DNA of 53,987 nucleotides from a virus: positions 1 to 53,987 of IMG/VR virus record IMGVR_UViG_3300049810_000816; one strand, given 5' to 3'. The position numbers were made by a program, and so were the translations under genes. Every line of letters begins with the position of its first letter. Within the stretch, counting starts at the first letter, position 1. The notes below the pieces were generated by a model. That model saw only the letters and a list, made by a program, of their open reading frames with translations, was not told the origin of the DNA and searched no databases. Below, piece by piece: positions 1 through 7,661 of the stretch.

Positions 1-51
1 AGACGTATGGGAATAACTATACACCCACCTACTAGACATTTTGACGAATGA
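1..51 (+). CDS. C-terminal end of an upstream gene (partial)
   Basis: Frame 1 is open from the window edge and stops at TGA 49-51, giving a short tail ending in HFDE. The stop overlaps the ATG of the next gene (ATGA), the usual packing of this phage's operons, which is the main reason to accept it as a real gene end. Too short to identify. Confidence 0.5.
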   Translation, partial: RRMGITIHPPTRHFDE

Positions 52-893
52 TTGAATATACTCCTATACACTGTGAAGATAATATACACTTTAAACGTGA
101 GGACTTATACGCACCCTATGGTGATTCGTTTATCTCGGGTGGTAAGATTCGACAGTGTAGAGACCTTGTTGAACGGAACTTAGATTATATTCGGAAGTCA
201 TGTGGGTCTACCATTGCGACCGCAGCGAGTATTCATTCACCACAGAGTCCTATTGTAGCACGTGTTGCGAAGGAGTTTGACTTAGACTGCATTATAGGGT
301 TTGGGAATACCACTGTTGAGAAGTCGTTGAAACAGATTCCTATGCAGTGGTGTCATGAGTTAGGTGCAGAGTTAGTTGTCTTATCAGAGTCACAAGGGTT
401 TAACAATGTGTTATATTCTAATCTGAATAAATTACAACAGACGCGACCTTTCTTTCCAATACTCTTTGGGTATGCAGCTCAGACCCACCGAGAGAGTATT
501 GTTGAACGTATCTCTGAACAGGTGCAGAACATACCCCCGAATATCCGTGTCTTGTATGTTCCAGTCGGGTCGGGTGTCACCTTAGCAGGTGTCTTAGAAG
601 GTCGTAGGAAGTATGGTGGGGATTATTCTATAGTAGGACTCCAACCCTTTGGTTATGACAGAGTAGGGACAGTGACAGGGATTTGTGAGGGTATGCAGTT
701 TGAATACGACTATGAGTTTCGTAAAGGTGATTATCCCTATGCAAAATTACATGAACGTCACGTAGGGTCTATCGAACTGGATATGATATACGAGTCTAAG
801 GCGTTCGATATGGTGGATTGGAAGAAAGATAATACGGAGTGTTATTGGATTATCGGTAATACAAATAAATTAAGGAAAGGTTATAATGGTTAA
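48..893 (+). CDS. PLP-dependent enzyme, ACC deaminase / D-cysteine desulfhydrase-like
   Basis: 281 aa. The N-terminal KREDLYAP segment followed by SGGKIRQ (candidate Schiff-base Lys33) matches the fold-type II PLP family of ACC deaminase and D-cysteine desulfhydrase, where the lysine sits in a GGNK-R motif. A glycine-rich VPVGSGVTLAG segment near residue 170 fits the phosphate-binding loop. Slightly short for the family (about 320-340 aa). The start overlaps the preceding stop by 4 nt. As a phage gene it would act on small amino acids or sulfur amino acids in the infected cell; the substrate cannot be told from sequence. It heads a run of auxiliary metabolic genes. Confidence 0.7.
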   Translation: MIEYTPIHCEDNIHFKREDLYAPYGDSFISGGKIRQCRDLVERNLDYIRKSCGSTIATAASIHSPQSPIVARVAKEFDLDCIIGFGNTTVEKSLKQIPMQWCHELGAELVVLSESQGFNNVLYSNLNKLQQTRPFFPILFGYAAQTHRESIVERISEQVQNIPPNIRVLYVPVGSGVTLAGVLEGRRKYGGDYSIVGLQPFGYDRVGTVTGICEGMQFEYDYEFRKGDYPYAKLHERHVGSIELDMIYESKAFDMVDWKKDNTECYWIIGNTNKLRKGYNG

Positions 894-1182
894 AGAAGTG
901 TTTGATAAAAAAGAATTAGCGAATAGTAATAGAATATTTAAATCTGCAACCCCTAAATATACCATAGATTGGTATGTGAAGTGGACTGCAAGTTTCTTTA
1001 TATTAATATCTATGAGTATGCGTGGAATTGAGGGTTTACAATTTATAGACCTCTGTTTCTCGTTGATTGGTGTCACGGGTTGGTGTATAGTAGGTGTCCT
1101 ATGGAAAGATAGAGCACTCATACTATTAAACGGGGTCGGTGTTGCACTTTTACTGAGAACTTTATTTGGAACAATCGTATGA
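886..1182 (+). CDS. Small membrane protein, unknown function
   Basis: 98 aa with about three hydrophobic segments (roughly residues 33-47, 52-72 and 76-95) after a polar N-terminus of about 28 residues, so probably an inner-membrane protein. The start overlaps the end of the PLP enzyme and the stop overlaps the next start by 4 nt, so it belongs to a translationally coupled trio of small membrane proteins. No family recognised with confidence. Confidence 0.7.
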   Translation: MVKEVFDKKELANSNRIFKSATPKYTIDWYVKWTASFFILISMSMRGIEGLQFIDLCFSLIGVTGWCIVGVLWKDRALILLNGVGVALLLRTLFGTIV

Positions 1183-1367
1183 ACGAATTAATATTATTAC
1201 CTTGGACAACTTTTAAATATATATTTTCACTTCTTTTTTGGGGATTATTATTTTTTTCTATTCACCACCAGTGGGTGAAACACGATTGCACCGAATGGTC
1301 ACTGGGTAAACTCAAACAATTGAATAAAACCAAGAAAGAAGATAAACCCGAGGACTATATAGTATAA
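1179..1367 (+). CDS. Small single-pass membrane protein, unknown function
   Basis: 62 aa. One hydrophobic segment (about residues 8-28) is followed by a charged, lysine-rich tail (KTKKEDKPED). Overlaps both neighbours (ATGA with the previous gene, TAATG with the next), which supports it as a real gene. No function can be assigned. Confidence 0.65.
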   Translation: MNELILLPWTTFKYIFSLLFWGLLFFSIHHQWVKHDCTEWSLGKLKQLNKTKKEDKPEDYIV

Positions 1368-1555
1368 TGGAAACGGATTTATTACTCATACACTTGGTCT
1401 TTATTGGTGCATGTGTCTTTTTTTCTTACCGAAGTGGTTTTAAAGAAGGGAAAAGACGTTTATTCGAAGAACTCACCCACGAAGTTGTCGATTTACAAAG
1501 AGTCAACACTGCAATCAAAGAGAAAATTGCACAAACAAAAGAAAAAGAATCTTAA
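1367..1555 (+). CDS. Small membrane-anchored coiled-coil protein
   Basis: 62 aa. An N-terminal hydrophobic segment (residues 4-22) is followed by a charged helix with coiled-coil character to the end. The layout (anchor plus periplasmic or cytoplasmic helix) resembles an i-spanin, but there is no partner lipoprotein next to it, so a lysis role is only a possibility. Its ATG overlaps the upstream TAA; the carbamoyltransferase gene follows after 15 nt. Confidence 0.6.
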   Translation: METDLLLIHLVFIGACVFFSYRSGFKEGKRRLFEELTHEVVDLQRVNTAIKEKIAQTKEKES

Positions 1556-1570
1556 ACACGGAAATATATT

Positions 1571-2791
1571 ATGAAAATCATTGGAATTAATTCAAGCCAC
1601 GACACTTCCTTATGTCAATACGATACTGAGACTGGTATTTTAGACTTCATGCACGAAGAAGAACGTTTCAGACGTGAAAAATACTGGACACCTCTTGCAA
1701 TGCAACAAGGTGACGAGGGTTTTGAGACAACCTACCCCGACCAACTCCAGTGTATCCATAAAGGTGGTGTAGAGACACCCGATAAACTGGTCATGGCAAG
1801 TTTTGACAGACGTAATATCCAACTCCACATTAACAACGAGAAACTCATGGAGAATCGTATGTTGTCTATTGAGGTTGCAGATTATGTTCGTAGTGAACCT
1901 ATGACCAATCAAAGGTGTGAAGACTTTTGTGAGAAGTTTGGTGAGTTTGGTGTTGTTGACGGAATAGGTTTTGGTGGTGAACACGTAGAGGAATATATTC
2001 ATGACGGGTTCGCAGGTCAGTTCGAAGGTGTAGACGATTATTATTTTTGGTTTGAACACCACATATATCACGCATATTGTGGTTATCACTTAAGTCCGTA
2101 TATAGAACAAAAGGAAGACGCAATCGCAATCGTTATGGACGGGGGTGGTGCAAGGTTGAACTATGACACTATGGCGGGGTATCAAGAGATTGAGTCTATC
2201 TATAGAATGTCACCCAACCAACCAGCAAAACGTCAATGGGTCTTATCAAGTAATCATAGATTCCTTGGTGATTTAAAAGGTTCAAACTTTCCGAATCAAC
2301 AGGAAGGAACACTAGATTATATGGGTGAGAACCTCGTAGAGGACGTAGACGGAGTTATCTATGAGTATACGTCACGTGCGTCCAATGGTATGGATTTCAG
2401 TAATATGAGTCATGCACTGGGTTGTGACGACCAAGGACGTGCCGCAGGAAAGGTCATGGGTATGGCAAGTTATGGTATTGTTGATTCAGATTATAAACGT
2501 TTTAATAAATTCTCCATATCACAAGAGTTAGAACTCAATGCATTTGAAGAGACTTGTAAAACAATTCAAAAAGGAATCGACATGAATCCCGACTGTAAGA
2601 ATATATTATTAAGTGGTGGATACGCACTTAACTGCACGAACAACTACAAATATTTAAGTCGTTTCCCCGAACACCAATTTTACGTAGACCCTATTCCGCA
2701 TGACGGAGGAACTGCTTTTGGTGCTTGTATACACTTAGAATATTTAATGAAAACTGGAGAAGAGAATAATGCTACTAACACGGATACATAG
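1571..2791 (+). CDS. Carbamoyltransferase, N-terminal catalytic part (NodU/CmcH family)
   Basis: 406 aa. Begins MKIIGINSSHDTS, the typical start of the NodU/CmcH/TobZ family, with the EEERF motif near residue 30 and a histidine-rich FEHHIYHAY segment near residue 160 that in TobZ-type enzymes binds metal and the carbamoyl-adenylate intermediate. A Kae1-like LLSGGYALNC motif lies near residue 345. The ORF stops where the second domain would begin; that domain is on the next ORF, which overlaps by 23 nt in the +1 frame. Full-length members are about 550-600 aa, so the enzyme is split here. It would transfer a carbamoyl group from carbamoyl phosphate to a sugar or other small hydroxyl compound. 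Confidence 0.8.
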   Translation: MKIIGINSSHDTSLCQYDTETGILDFMHEEERFRREKYWTPLAMQQGDEGFETTYPDQLQCIHKGGVETPDKLVMASFDRRNIQLHINNEKLMENRMLSIEVADYVRSEPMTNQRCEDFCEKFGEFGVVDGIGFGGEHVEEYIHDGFAGQFEGVDDYYFWFEHHIYHAYCGYHLSPYIEQKEDAIAIVMDGGGARLNYDTMAGYQEIESIYRMSPNQPAKRQWVLSSNHRFLGDLKGSNFPNQQEGTLDYMGENLVEDVDGVIYEYTSRASNGMDFSNMSHALGCDDQGRAAGKVMGMASYGIVDSDYKRFNKFSISQELELNAFEETCKTIQKGIDMNPDCKNILLSGGYALNCTNNYKYLSRFPEHQFYVDPIPHDGGTAFGACIHLEYLMKTGEENNATNTDT

Positions 2792-3383
2792 AAATTTAAA
2801 TGATGTTCTTGAAGAGATAATCGAGAACAAACAAATCGTTGGAATGTTTCAGAACACTTCTGAGTGGGGGCCTCGTGCATTGGGTAATCGTAGTATTCTC
2901 TTTGACCCACGTCACCCACATGCAAAACAAATTGTTAACGAAGTTAAGAAACGTGAAGACTATCGTCCCTTCGCAGGTTCAATCCTTGCAGAAAAGGCTC
3001 ATGAGTATTTCGAAATGTTGCAACTTAAAGAATCACCGAACATGTCTTTTGCGATTCAAGCAAAACAAAAAGCATATGACGAGATTCCTTCACTGGTTCA
3101 TGCAGACGGAACATGTCGTATACAGACAGTGACCGAAGAACAGAATCCTAATTATTATAATTTAATTAAAGGGTTTGGTGAATTAACAGGGACACCGATT
3201 ATATTTAATACTTCATTCAACTTAGGTGGTGAATCATTGGTTGAGAATATCTATGACGCAATCTCTACATGTAATCGTTCAGAGATTAATCATTTATATA
3301 TTCCCGAAGACCAAGACATTCATATCCCTTACGAATTAATTGCAGATAAAAGAACGAACTATCCTAAGAAGAAAGTCAATTAA
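2769..3383 (+). CDS. Carbamoyltransferase, C-terminal domain on a separate ORF
   Basis: 204 aa. Contains the hallmark WGPRALGNRSIL (near residue 33) and the FNTSFN segment near residue 147, matching the C-terminal carbamoyltransferase domain. The ATG lies inside the end of the N-terminal ORF, with a strong Shine-Dalgarno-like GGAG about 9 nt upstream, so it can start on its own; the two chains would then assemble. A +1 frameshift, a recent mutation or a sequencing error are the alternatives. Confidence 0.8.
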   Translation: MLLTRIHRNLNDVLEEIIENKQIVGMFQNTSEWGPRALGNRSILFDPRHPHAKQIVNEVKKREDYRPFAGSILAEKAHEYFEMLQLKESPNMSFAIQAKQKAYDEIPSLVHADGTCRIQTVTEEQNPNYYNLIKGFGELTGTPIIFNTSFNLGGESLVENIYDAISTCNRSEINHLYIPEDQDIHIPYELIADKRTNYPKKKVN

Positions 3384-3391
3384 CATAAATA
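3384..3391 (+). promoter_or_regulatory. Late-promoter-like box CATAAATA
   Basis: One mismatch from the T4 late consensus TATAAATA, overlapping the end of the carbamoyltransferase gene. Five nucleotides separate it from the ATG of the Fe-S protein, the same spacing as at 34432 and 52396, so the transcript would start at or next to the ATG. Confidence 0.45.
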
Positions 3392-3396
3392 ACTCT

Positions 3397-3723
3397 ATGA
3401 TAGAGGTTTCAGACATTGCAATCCAAAAACTACTAGAAAGAAAAGTTGAGTCAGTAAGACTTGGTGTCACTGGTGGTGGTTGTGCTGGTTTCGAATATGT
3501 TTTTGCAGAAGACAATTATCAAGAGGGAGACGAAGTCATAGACTATGGTAAGTTCTCTTTTCTTATAGATAAAAACAGTCAACCTTTTTTAGAGGGTATG
3601 ACATTAGATTATATTAAAGAAGGATTAAATGAATTTTTTAAATTCATAAATCCAAATGAACAATCAGCATGTGGTTGTGGAGTGAGTGTGCAATTCAATG
3701 AAAACATCATCAGCAAAAGCTAA
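3397..3723 (+). CDS. A-type iron-sulfur carrier (IscA/ErpA/HesB family)
   Basis: 108 aa from the ATG at 3397; an in-frame ATG at 3340 would lie inside the upstream gene and add a tail unlike the family. The three cluster ligands are present: Cys29 in GGGCAGFEY and Cys92/Cys94 in ACGCG, with the same C-x(62)-C-x-C layout as IscA. Such proteins carry or deliver Fe-S clusters. The window also codes for a radical SAM enzyme and an RNase/nuclease set, so supplying clusters to phage or host enzymes is a reasonable guess. It overlaps the following nuclease gene by 26 nt. Confidence 0.85.
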   Translation: MIEVSDIAIQKLLERKVESVRLGVTGGGCAGFEYVFAEDNYQEGDEVIDYGKFSFLIDKNSQPFLEGMTLDYIKEGLNEFFKFINPNEQSACGCGVSVQFNENIISKS

Positions 3724-4036
3724 AGGAAGAAAACTACAACAGTGGTTTGCAAATGTCCTTGTAGAGACACTAGGACTCGATTCAGAGGATTTAGAATCAA
3801 GACCTATGGGTTCACAAGGGGAAGACATTATACTCGGTAGACAGAGTCGAGACGTTTTTCCATTTAGTATAGAATGTAAGAATCAAGAAGCCGTCAACGT
3901 ATGGAAAGCATACGAACAAGCTTCTGAAAATTGCAAAGGGTATGAACCCCTTGTAGTTATAAAAAGGAATCGTCACAAACCATTAGTGGTTATAGACGCA
4001 GAAAAATTTGTTCAATTAATTAAACATGAGGAATAA
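3698..4036 (+). CDS. Putative PD-(D/E)XK nuclease, Holliday-resolvase-like
   Basis: 112 aa from ATG 3698, inside the 3' end of the Fe-S gene. An acidic residue in MGSQGEDI (near residue 38) is followed by FSIECKN (near residue 57), the D...E-x-K pattern of the PD-(D/E)XK fold, then a helix with a conserved-looking WKAYEQA. Length and pattern resemble small resolvase or VRR-NUC-like nucleases of marine T4-like phages. DNA branch cleavage or recombination is likely but substrate specificity is unknown. Confidence 0.55.
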   Translation: MKTSSAKAKGRKLQQWFANVLVETLGLDSEDLESRPMGSQGEDIILGRQSRDVFPFSIECKNQEAVNVWKAYEQASENCKGYEPLVVIKRNRHKPLVVIDAEKFVQLIKHEE

Positions 4037-5453
4037 AAACTTGTTATCTTTCAACGAACTCATTACTGAGGAAAAAAGTAATGATAAACCATACCGACTT
4101 GTAATCATTGCAGAACGTCGCATGGTCAAGAAGGCAAAGAAGAATGCAGACAAACCTGTAGTAAAGAAACCCAGTTCAACTTCCAGTAAACTATTTACTA
4201 TTGCAAAAGAAAGTGGTTGTGAAGTGTATAGTGTTAAAGTGAATGGTGCATATATTGAACGTGACGATAACGGAGTCATTACGATTCACAACCAAGATGA
4301 CGAAAAAGGATTTGAATTAGATGCAGATACACTTGTTATGGTTCGTGGTGCTGTCACAGCAAAAGATTCATACTTAGATTTAATCAGTCAGATAGAAAGA
4401 TACGGATTCCCTGTAGTTAATTCAAGGGAGTGTATCGAAGTGTGTGCAGATAAGTTTAGAACTTATTTGAGACTACAAGAAATTGGAATGAACCAACCGA
4501 AAACAGTTTTGATTCCAAACGAAGATTCTGAGACTGTAGACTTAGCTGCAAAAAGACTAGGAAACAAATTCCCAATGGTTCTAAAGACACTTCAAGGTGC
4601 AAAGGGAGTTGGTGTATTACTTGTTGAAACGGAACGTTCTCTGCAGTCTACAGTGAGTCTAGTGTATAAGATTGACCCTAATTGTGATATCCTAATTCAA
4701 GAATATATTGAAATGGAATATGATGTTCGTGTTATGATTAATAACAAACGAATCATAGGTGCAATGAGAAGAAATAAAATCATTGACGATTTCCGTTCTA
4801 ACATTTCACAAGGTGCAGAAGCAGAAGAGATTGAATTAACAGAACTAGAAAAAGAAACTTGTCTTATCGCTGCAAAAGCAGTAAACGGACAATGGGTTGG
4901 TGTTGACTTTATTCCTGCGAAAGACAGAGAAAAAGATTCACCTTATATGTTAGAAGTCAATCAGTCGCCAGGTTCACAAGGAATCTCTGATGCGATTGGT
5001 GAAGAAGTTTGTGAAACAATTATAGAAGACTACATGGACAGAAACATATGGAAGAAGAGTGCAACTGAATGTGGTGTTCTCGAGACCATAGAGGTCGATG
5101 GTGAGACGATGACTGCAAAGCTAGACACTGGGAACAGTGCAGCTGCTTGTGCCCTTCACGCAGACTCTTATGAGATTAAAGGTAAGGTTGTTCACTTCAC
5201 ACGTAATGGTAAAAAGTTTAAAAAACCTTTGGTCAGAAAACTTACATTACTCAAACCTGCTGAAACTCGACCAGTGGTTAAGTGTGAGTTAAACTTCTTA
5301 AATACTATATATGAACAAGAAGTCAGTTTAGACCAAAGAGGTAAAATCCCTTTTCTTGCAAATAGAGATTTTATGAATCGTGCAAACTTAATGATTAACC
5401 CGTCTAGGAAATTCCTATTGACCAACAAACACGATACTGCAGAAGAAAACTAA
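4026..5453 (+). CDS. RimK-like ATP-grasp ligase fused to a RimB-like aspartic protease domain
   Basis: 475 aa. Residues about 100-330 form an ATP-grasp ligase of the RimK type: a lysine-containing KFPMVLKTLQGAKGVGV segment, IQEYIEMEYDVRVM, and the Mg-binding MLEVNQSPG. Residues about 350-470 match the putative ATP-dependent zinc protease family (RimB-like, PF05618) with the retropepsin-type motif KLDTGNSAAA near residue 365. RimK adds glutamates to the C-terminus of ribosomal protein S6, and RimB is its usual partner; here both sit on one chain. The first 95 residues are variable and basic. It overlaps the nuclease gene by 11 nt. Confidence 0.8.
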   Translation: MRNKNLLSFNELITEEKSNDKPYRLVIIAERRMVKKAKKNADKPVVKKPSSTSSKLFTIAKESGCEVYSVKVNGAYIERDDNGVITIHNQDDEKGFELDADTLVMVRGAVTAKDSYLDLISQIERYGFPVVNSRECIEVCADKFRTYLRLQEIGMNQPKTVLIPNEDSETVDLAAKRLGNKFPMVLKTLQGAKGVGVLLVETERSLQSTVSLVYKIDPNCDILIQEYIEMEYDVRVMINNKRIIGAMRRNKIIDDFRSNISQGAEAEEIELTELEKETCLIAAKAVNGQWVGVDFIPAKDREKDSPYMLEVNQSPGSQGISDAIGEEVCETIIEDYMDRNIWKKSATECGVLETIEVDGETMTAKLDTGNSAAACALHADSYEIKGKVVHFTRNGKKFKKPLVRKLTLLKPAETRPVVKCELNFLNTIYEQEVSLDQRGKIPFLANRDFMNRANLMINPSRKFLLTNKHDTAEEN

Positions 5454-5454
5454 C

Positions 5455-5484
5455 TTGACAATGACTTAAACTTTTTGTTATAAT
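5455..5484 (+). promoter_or_regulatory. Sigma70-type promoter TTGACA-18-TATAAT
   Basis: Perfect -35 (5455-5460) and -10 (5479-5484) hexamers with an 18-nt spacer that ends TTTTTGT. The next ATG is 7 nt after the -10, so the expected transcription start is at or next to A5492 and the message would be leaderless. Promoters of the same design lie at 13204 and 13856. Confidence 0.85.
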
Positions 5485-5491
5485 TTATTTT

Positions 5492-6208
5492 ATGAGTATT
5501 GCAATTAATAAACCAACAATCCAAGAACGAATGCAGACGAAGGCAGAACGTGCCTTGGACGAAGTAGAAGCACAAATAGATAAACTTATGGATAAGAAGA
5601 CAACTTCTTTTTCTATGTATAACTATTTAACGAAACTTGAATACAGTGGAAAGGTAGTCAAGTATATGAAAGGATTCACACAAGATATCGTGTATGAGAT
5701 TAAGAACGAAGAATCGTGTGAACAGTTAGAAGAAGCCTATAACTTTTTAACACCTAAACAGAAAGTAAAAGTTATTAAACACCTAGAGTTGTTTGAAAAA
5801 GACATAGACAAATATGTCTCTGAATACAAACCTATTAAGAAACCACGTAAACCTAAATCACCAAAACAGTTAGTCAGTAAACTTCCGTTTCTAAAACAAC
5901 ATGGAAAGTATCACTCGATTGACCCCGAAGAAATTATTCGTGCAACATATTTGTTCACTTATAATATTGCAAGTAAGAAGTTCACCAAGTTTGAAACCTA
6001 TGGTGGTCTATCAGTTAAAGGGTCAAGAATAGTTGATTACAACTCATGTCAAGAAAAGACCTTGACAGATATGAAGTTGCTTGATAGAATATATAAAGGT
6101 GGTAATATTATTGCAAAGAATTTTATAGACGAGATACCTCGTTCTAAACTAAAAGACGGAAACGATTTATTGACCAAAAATACATTATTGATAAAAGTGA
6201 TTAAATGA
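5492..6208 (+). CDS. Conserved hypothetical protein, basic
   Basis: 238 aa, rich in lysine, with a helical N-terminal half (coiled-coil tendency, residues 10-40) and a basic KPIKKPRKPKSPKQ linker near residue 115, so nucleic-acid binding is possible. It comes straight after a strong promoter with no room for a Shine-Dalgarno site and overlaps the RNase H start by 4 nt. Its place before rnh suggests a replication or recombination role, but no family was recognised. Confidence 0.7.
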   Translation: MSIAINKPTIQERMQTKAERALDEVEAQIDKLMDKKTTSFSMYNYLTKLEYSGKVVKYMKGFTQDIVYEIKNEESCEQLEEAYNFLTPKQKVKVIKHLELFEKDIDKYVSEYKPIKKPRKPKSPKQLVSKLPFLKQHGKYHSIDPEEIIRATYLFTYNIASKKFTKFETYGGLSVKGSRIVDYNSCQEKTLTDMKLLDRIYKGGNIIAKNFIDEIPRSKLKDGNDLLTKNTLLIKVIK

Positions 6209-7041
6209 TACTTATAGATTTTACTCAAACCATAATTGCTGGTTTGATGGTTCAGTTGAAACTGAATGGTGGTGAATTAAACGAAGACAAACTTCGTCCA
6301 ATGATTCTTAACTCGATTAGAAATTACCAAAAGAAATATGCACCCGAATACGGACAGATAGTTCTTTGCACAGACGCAGGTAATCCATGGAGGAGAGAAT
6401 ACTATCCTCAGTATAAAGCAAACAGAAAGAAAGCTCGTGATGCAGATGATAAAGATTGGGGAACAATCTTTAATACACTACAGGTTATCAAAGACGAACT
6501 CAGAGATAACTTTCCATACAGATACATGTATGTTGAGAAGTGTGAAGCAGACGATATCATTGCAGTGTTAGTTAAACATGCAAAGGAACCAGTTCTCATT
6601 GTGAGTGGTGATAAAGACTTCCAACAATTACATGCATATAATGATGTGAGACAGTGGAGTCCTAATCTAAACAAGTTTATCGATTGTGTTGACCCACAAC
6701 TCTTTTTAAAAGAACATATATTAACGGGTGATAAGTCAGACGGAATCCCTAACATACTCTCAAGTGATGATTGTATGGTAGAGGGAATCAGACAGACACC
6801 ATTACGTAAACCAATCAAAGAAAAGTATCTCAGAATATCGATTGAAAATGACGATAAATACTATAGGAACTATTTAAGAAATCAAACACTTATTGATTTT
6901 GATTTCATTCCACCGAATGTGGAAGATAGCATTTTAAGTGAATTTGAAAAGACTGCACCTGTAAGAGGTAAAGTTTTTGACTACCTAAGAACTCATAGAT
7001 TAAATGAGTTGTTAGATAACATAGGAGATTTTTCGTTATGA
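6205..7041 (+). CDS. rnh: RNase H / 5'-3' exonuclease (T4 Rnh-like, FEN family)
   Basis: 278 aa. The acidic metal-binding motifs of the FEN/T4 RNase H family are in order: LIDFTQT (residue 3), CTDAGNPWRREYYPQYKANR (about 55-75), EADDIIAVL (about 113), SGDKDFQQL (about 134) and LTGDKSDGIPNI (about 173). T4 RNase H removes RNA primers and some adjacent DNA from lagging-strand fragments and works with gp32; gp32 is encoded further along in the same direction. Length is close to T4 RNase H (305 aa). Confidence 0.9.
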   Translation: MILIDFTQTIIAGLMVQLKLNGGELNEDKLRPMILNSIRNYQKKYAPEYGQIVLCTDAGNPWRREYYPQYKANRKKARDADDKDWGTIFNTLQVIKDELRDNFPYRYMYVEKCEADDIIAVLVKHAKEPVLIVSGDKDFQQLHAYNDVRQWSPNLNKFIDCVDPQLFLKEHILTGDKSDGIPNILSSDDCMVEGIRQTPLRKPIKEKYLRISIENDDKYYRNYLRNQTLIDFDFIPPNVEDSILSEFEKTAPVRGKVFDYLRTHRLNELLDNIGDFSL

Positions 7042-7556
7042 CGGAAACAAAGAAAAAAGGAAGGGGTAGACCAAAAGGTGCTCCCAATAAACCAAAACTA
7101 GAACTCATTACAAAGAGAACTGAATTACCTAAAGACGCAGACGTGTATGAAATATTATGTCAAGCAGAATTAGTTGCAAAAGAATCTGAAGATTTAGCTG
7201 CACAAGGTATTAGAGTTTTCTCAGAAAGAAATGGTGCAGTGAAACTAGTCTTACAATGGGTGTTTGATGATAATATCAATTCAACATTGCCTGAAGGTAA
7301 GACACCTTACAATAGAGACGAAGCACCAGCTTCAGACCTTGCACAAACTTCTTTAAGATTTGAGTCTAGACAGTTTAAATACTTTGTCACTGAAGAGGTT
7401 CCACAAACTCGTAGAGAAACAATGTGGATTCAATTACTAGAAGGTATACCTCAAATGGAAGCAGAGTTAATGGAATTGGTAAAAGACGGAGTATGGCCAT
7501 TTAAGAACATTACTAAAAATGTTGCACAAAAAGCCTTCCCCGAAGTTATAAAATAA
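7038..7556 (+). CDS. Conserved phage protein with AT-hook-like N-terminus
   Basis: 172 aa. The N-terminus carries KKGRGRPKGAPNK, an AT-hook-like GRP core that binds the minor groove of AT-rich DNA in other proteins. The rest is helical and acidic with tryptophans near residues 70, 133 and 155. Overlaps rnh by 4 nt. Similar proteins next to rnh are common in marine T4-like phages as far as I recall; the function is unknown. Confidence 0.7.
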   Translation: MTETKKKGRGRPKGAPNKPKLELITKRTELPKDADVYEILCQAELVAKESEDLAAQGIRVFSERNGAVKLVLQWVFDDNINSTLPEGKTPYNRDEAPASDLAQTSLRFESRQFKYFVTEEVPQTRRETMWIQLLEGIPQMEAELMELVKDGVWPFKNITKNVAQKAFPEVIK

Positions 7557-7661
7557 ATAAATATTAATGTCCTCAGAGACTATACATAAAATAAAAGGAA
7601 GTTTAATATTAACTTCTATGTGTAAACTTCTAGTCGAGTAGGACTCCATGGAGTATAATTA
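7557..7661 (+). promoter_or_regulatory. Leader region with inverted repeats and a palindrome over the Shine-Dalgarno site
   Basis: Non-coding apart from a possible 24-codon ORF (7567-7641). GAAGTT (7598-7603) pairs with AACTTC at 7611-7616 (loop 7) or with a second AACTTC at 7625-7630. ACTCCATGGAGT (7643-7654) is a perfect 12-bp palindrome that contains the GGAG Shine-Dalgarno site (7650-7653) of the next gene. Confidence 0.5.

Noticed and set aside
1640-2089. 149-codon minus-strand ORF opposite the carbamoyltransferase
   Set aside because: Lies wholly within a conserved enzyme gene; Thr/Val/Phe-rich shadow composition.
7567-7641. 24-codon ORF in the leader of the acidic protein gene
   Set aside because: Starts after an AT-rich run without a clear ribosome site and overlaps the inverted repeats; could be a leader peptide but nothing beyond an open frame supports it.
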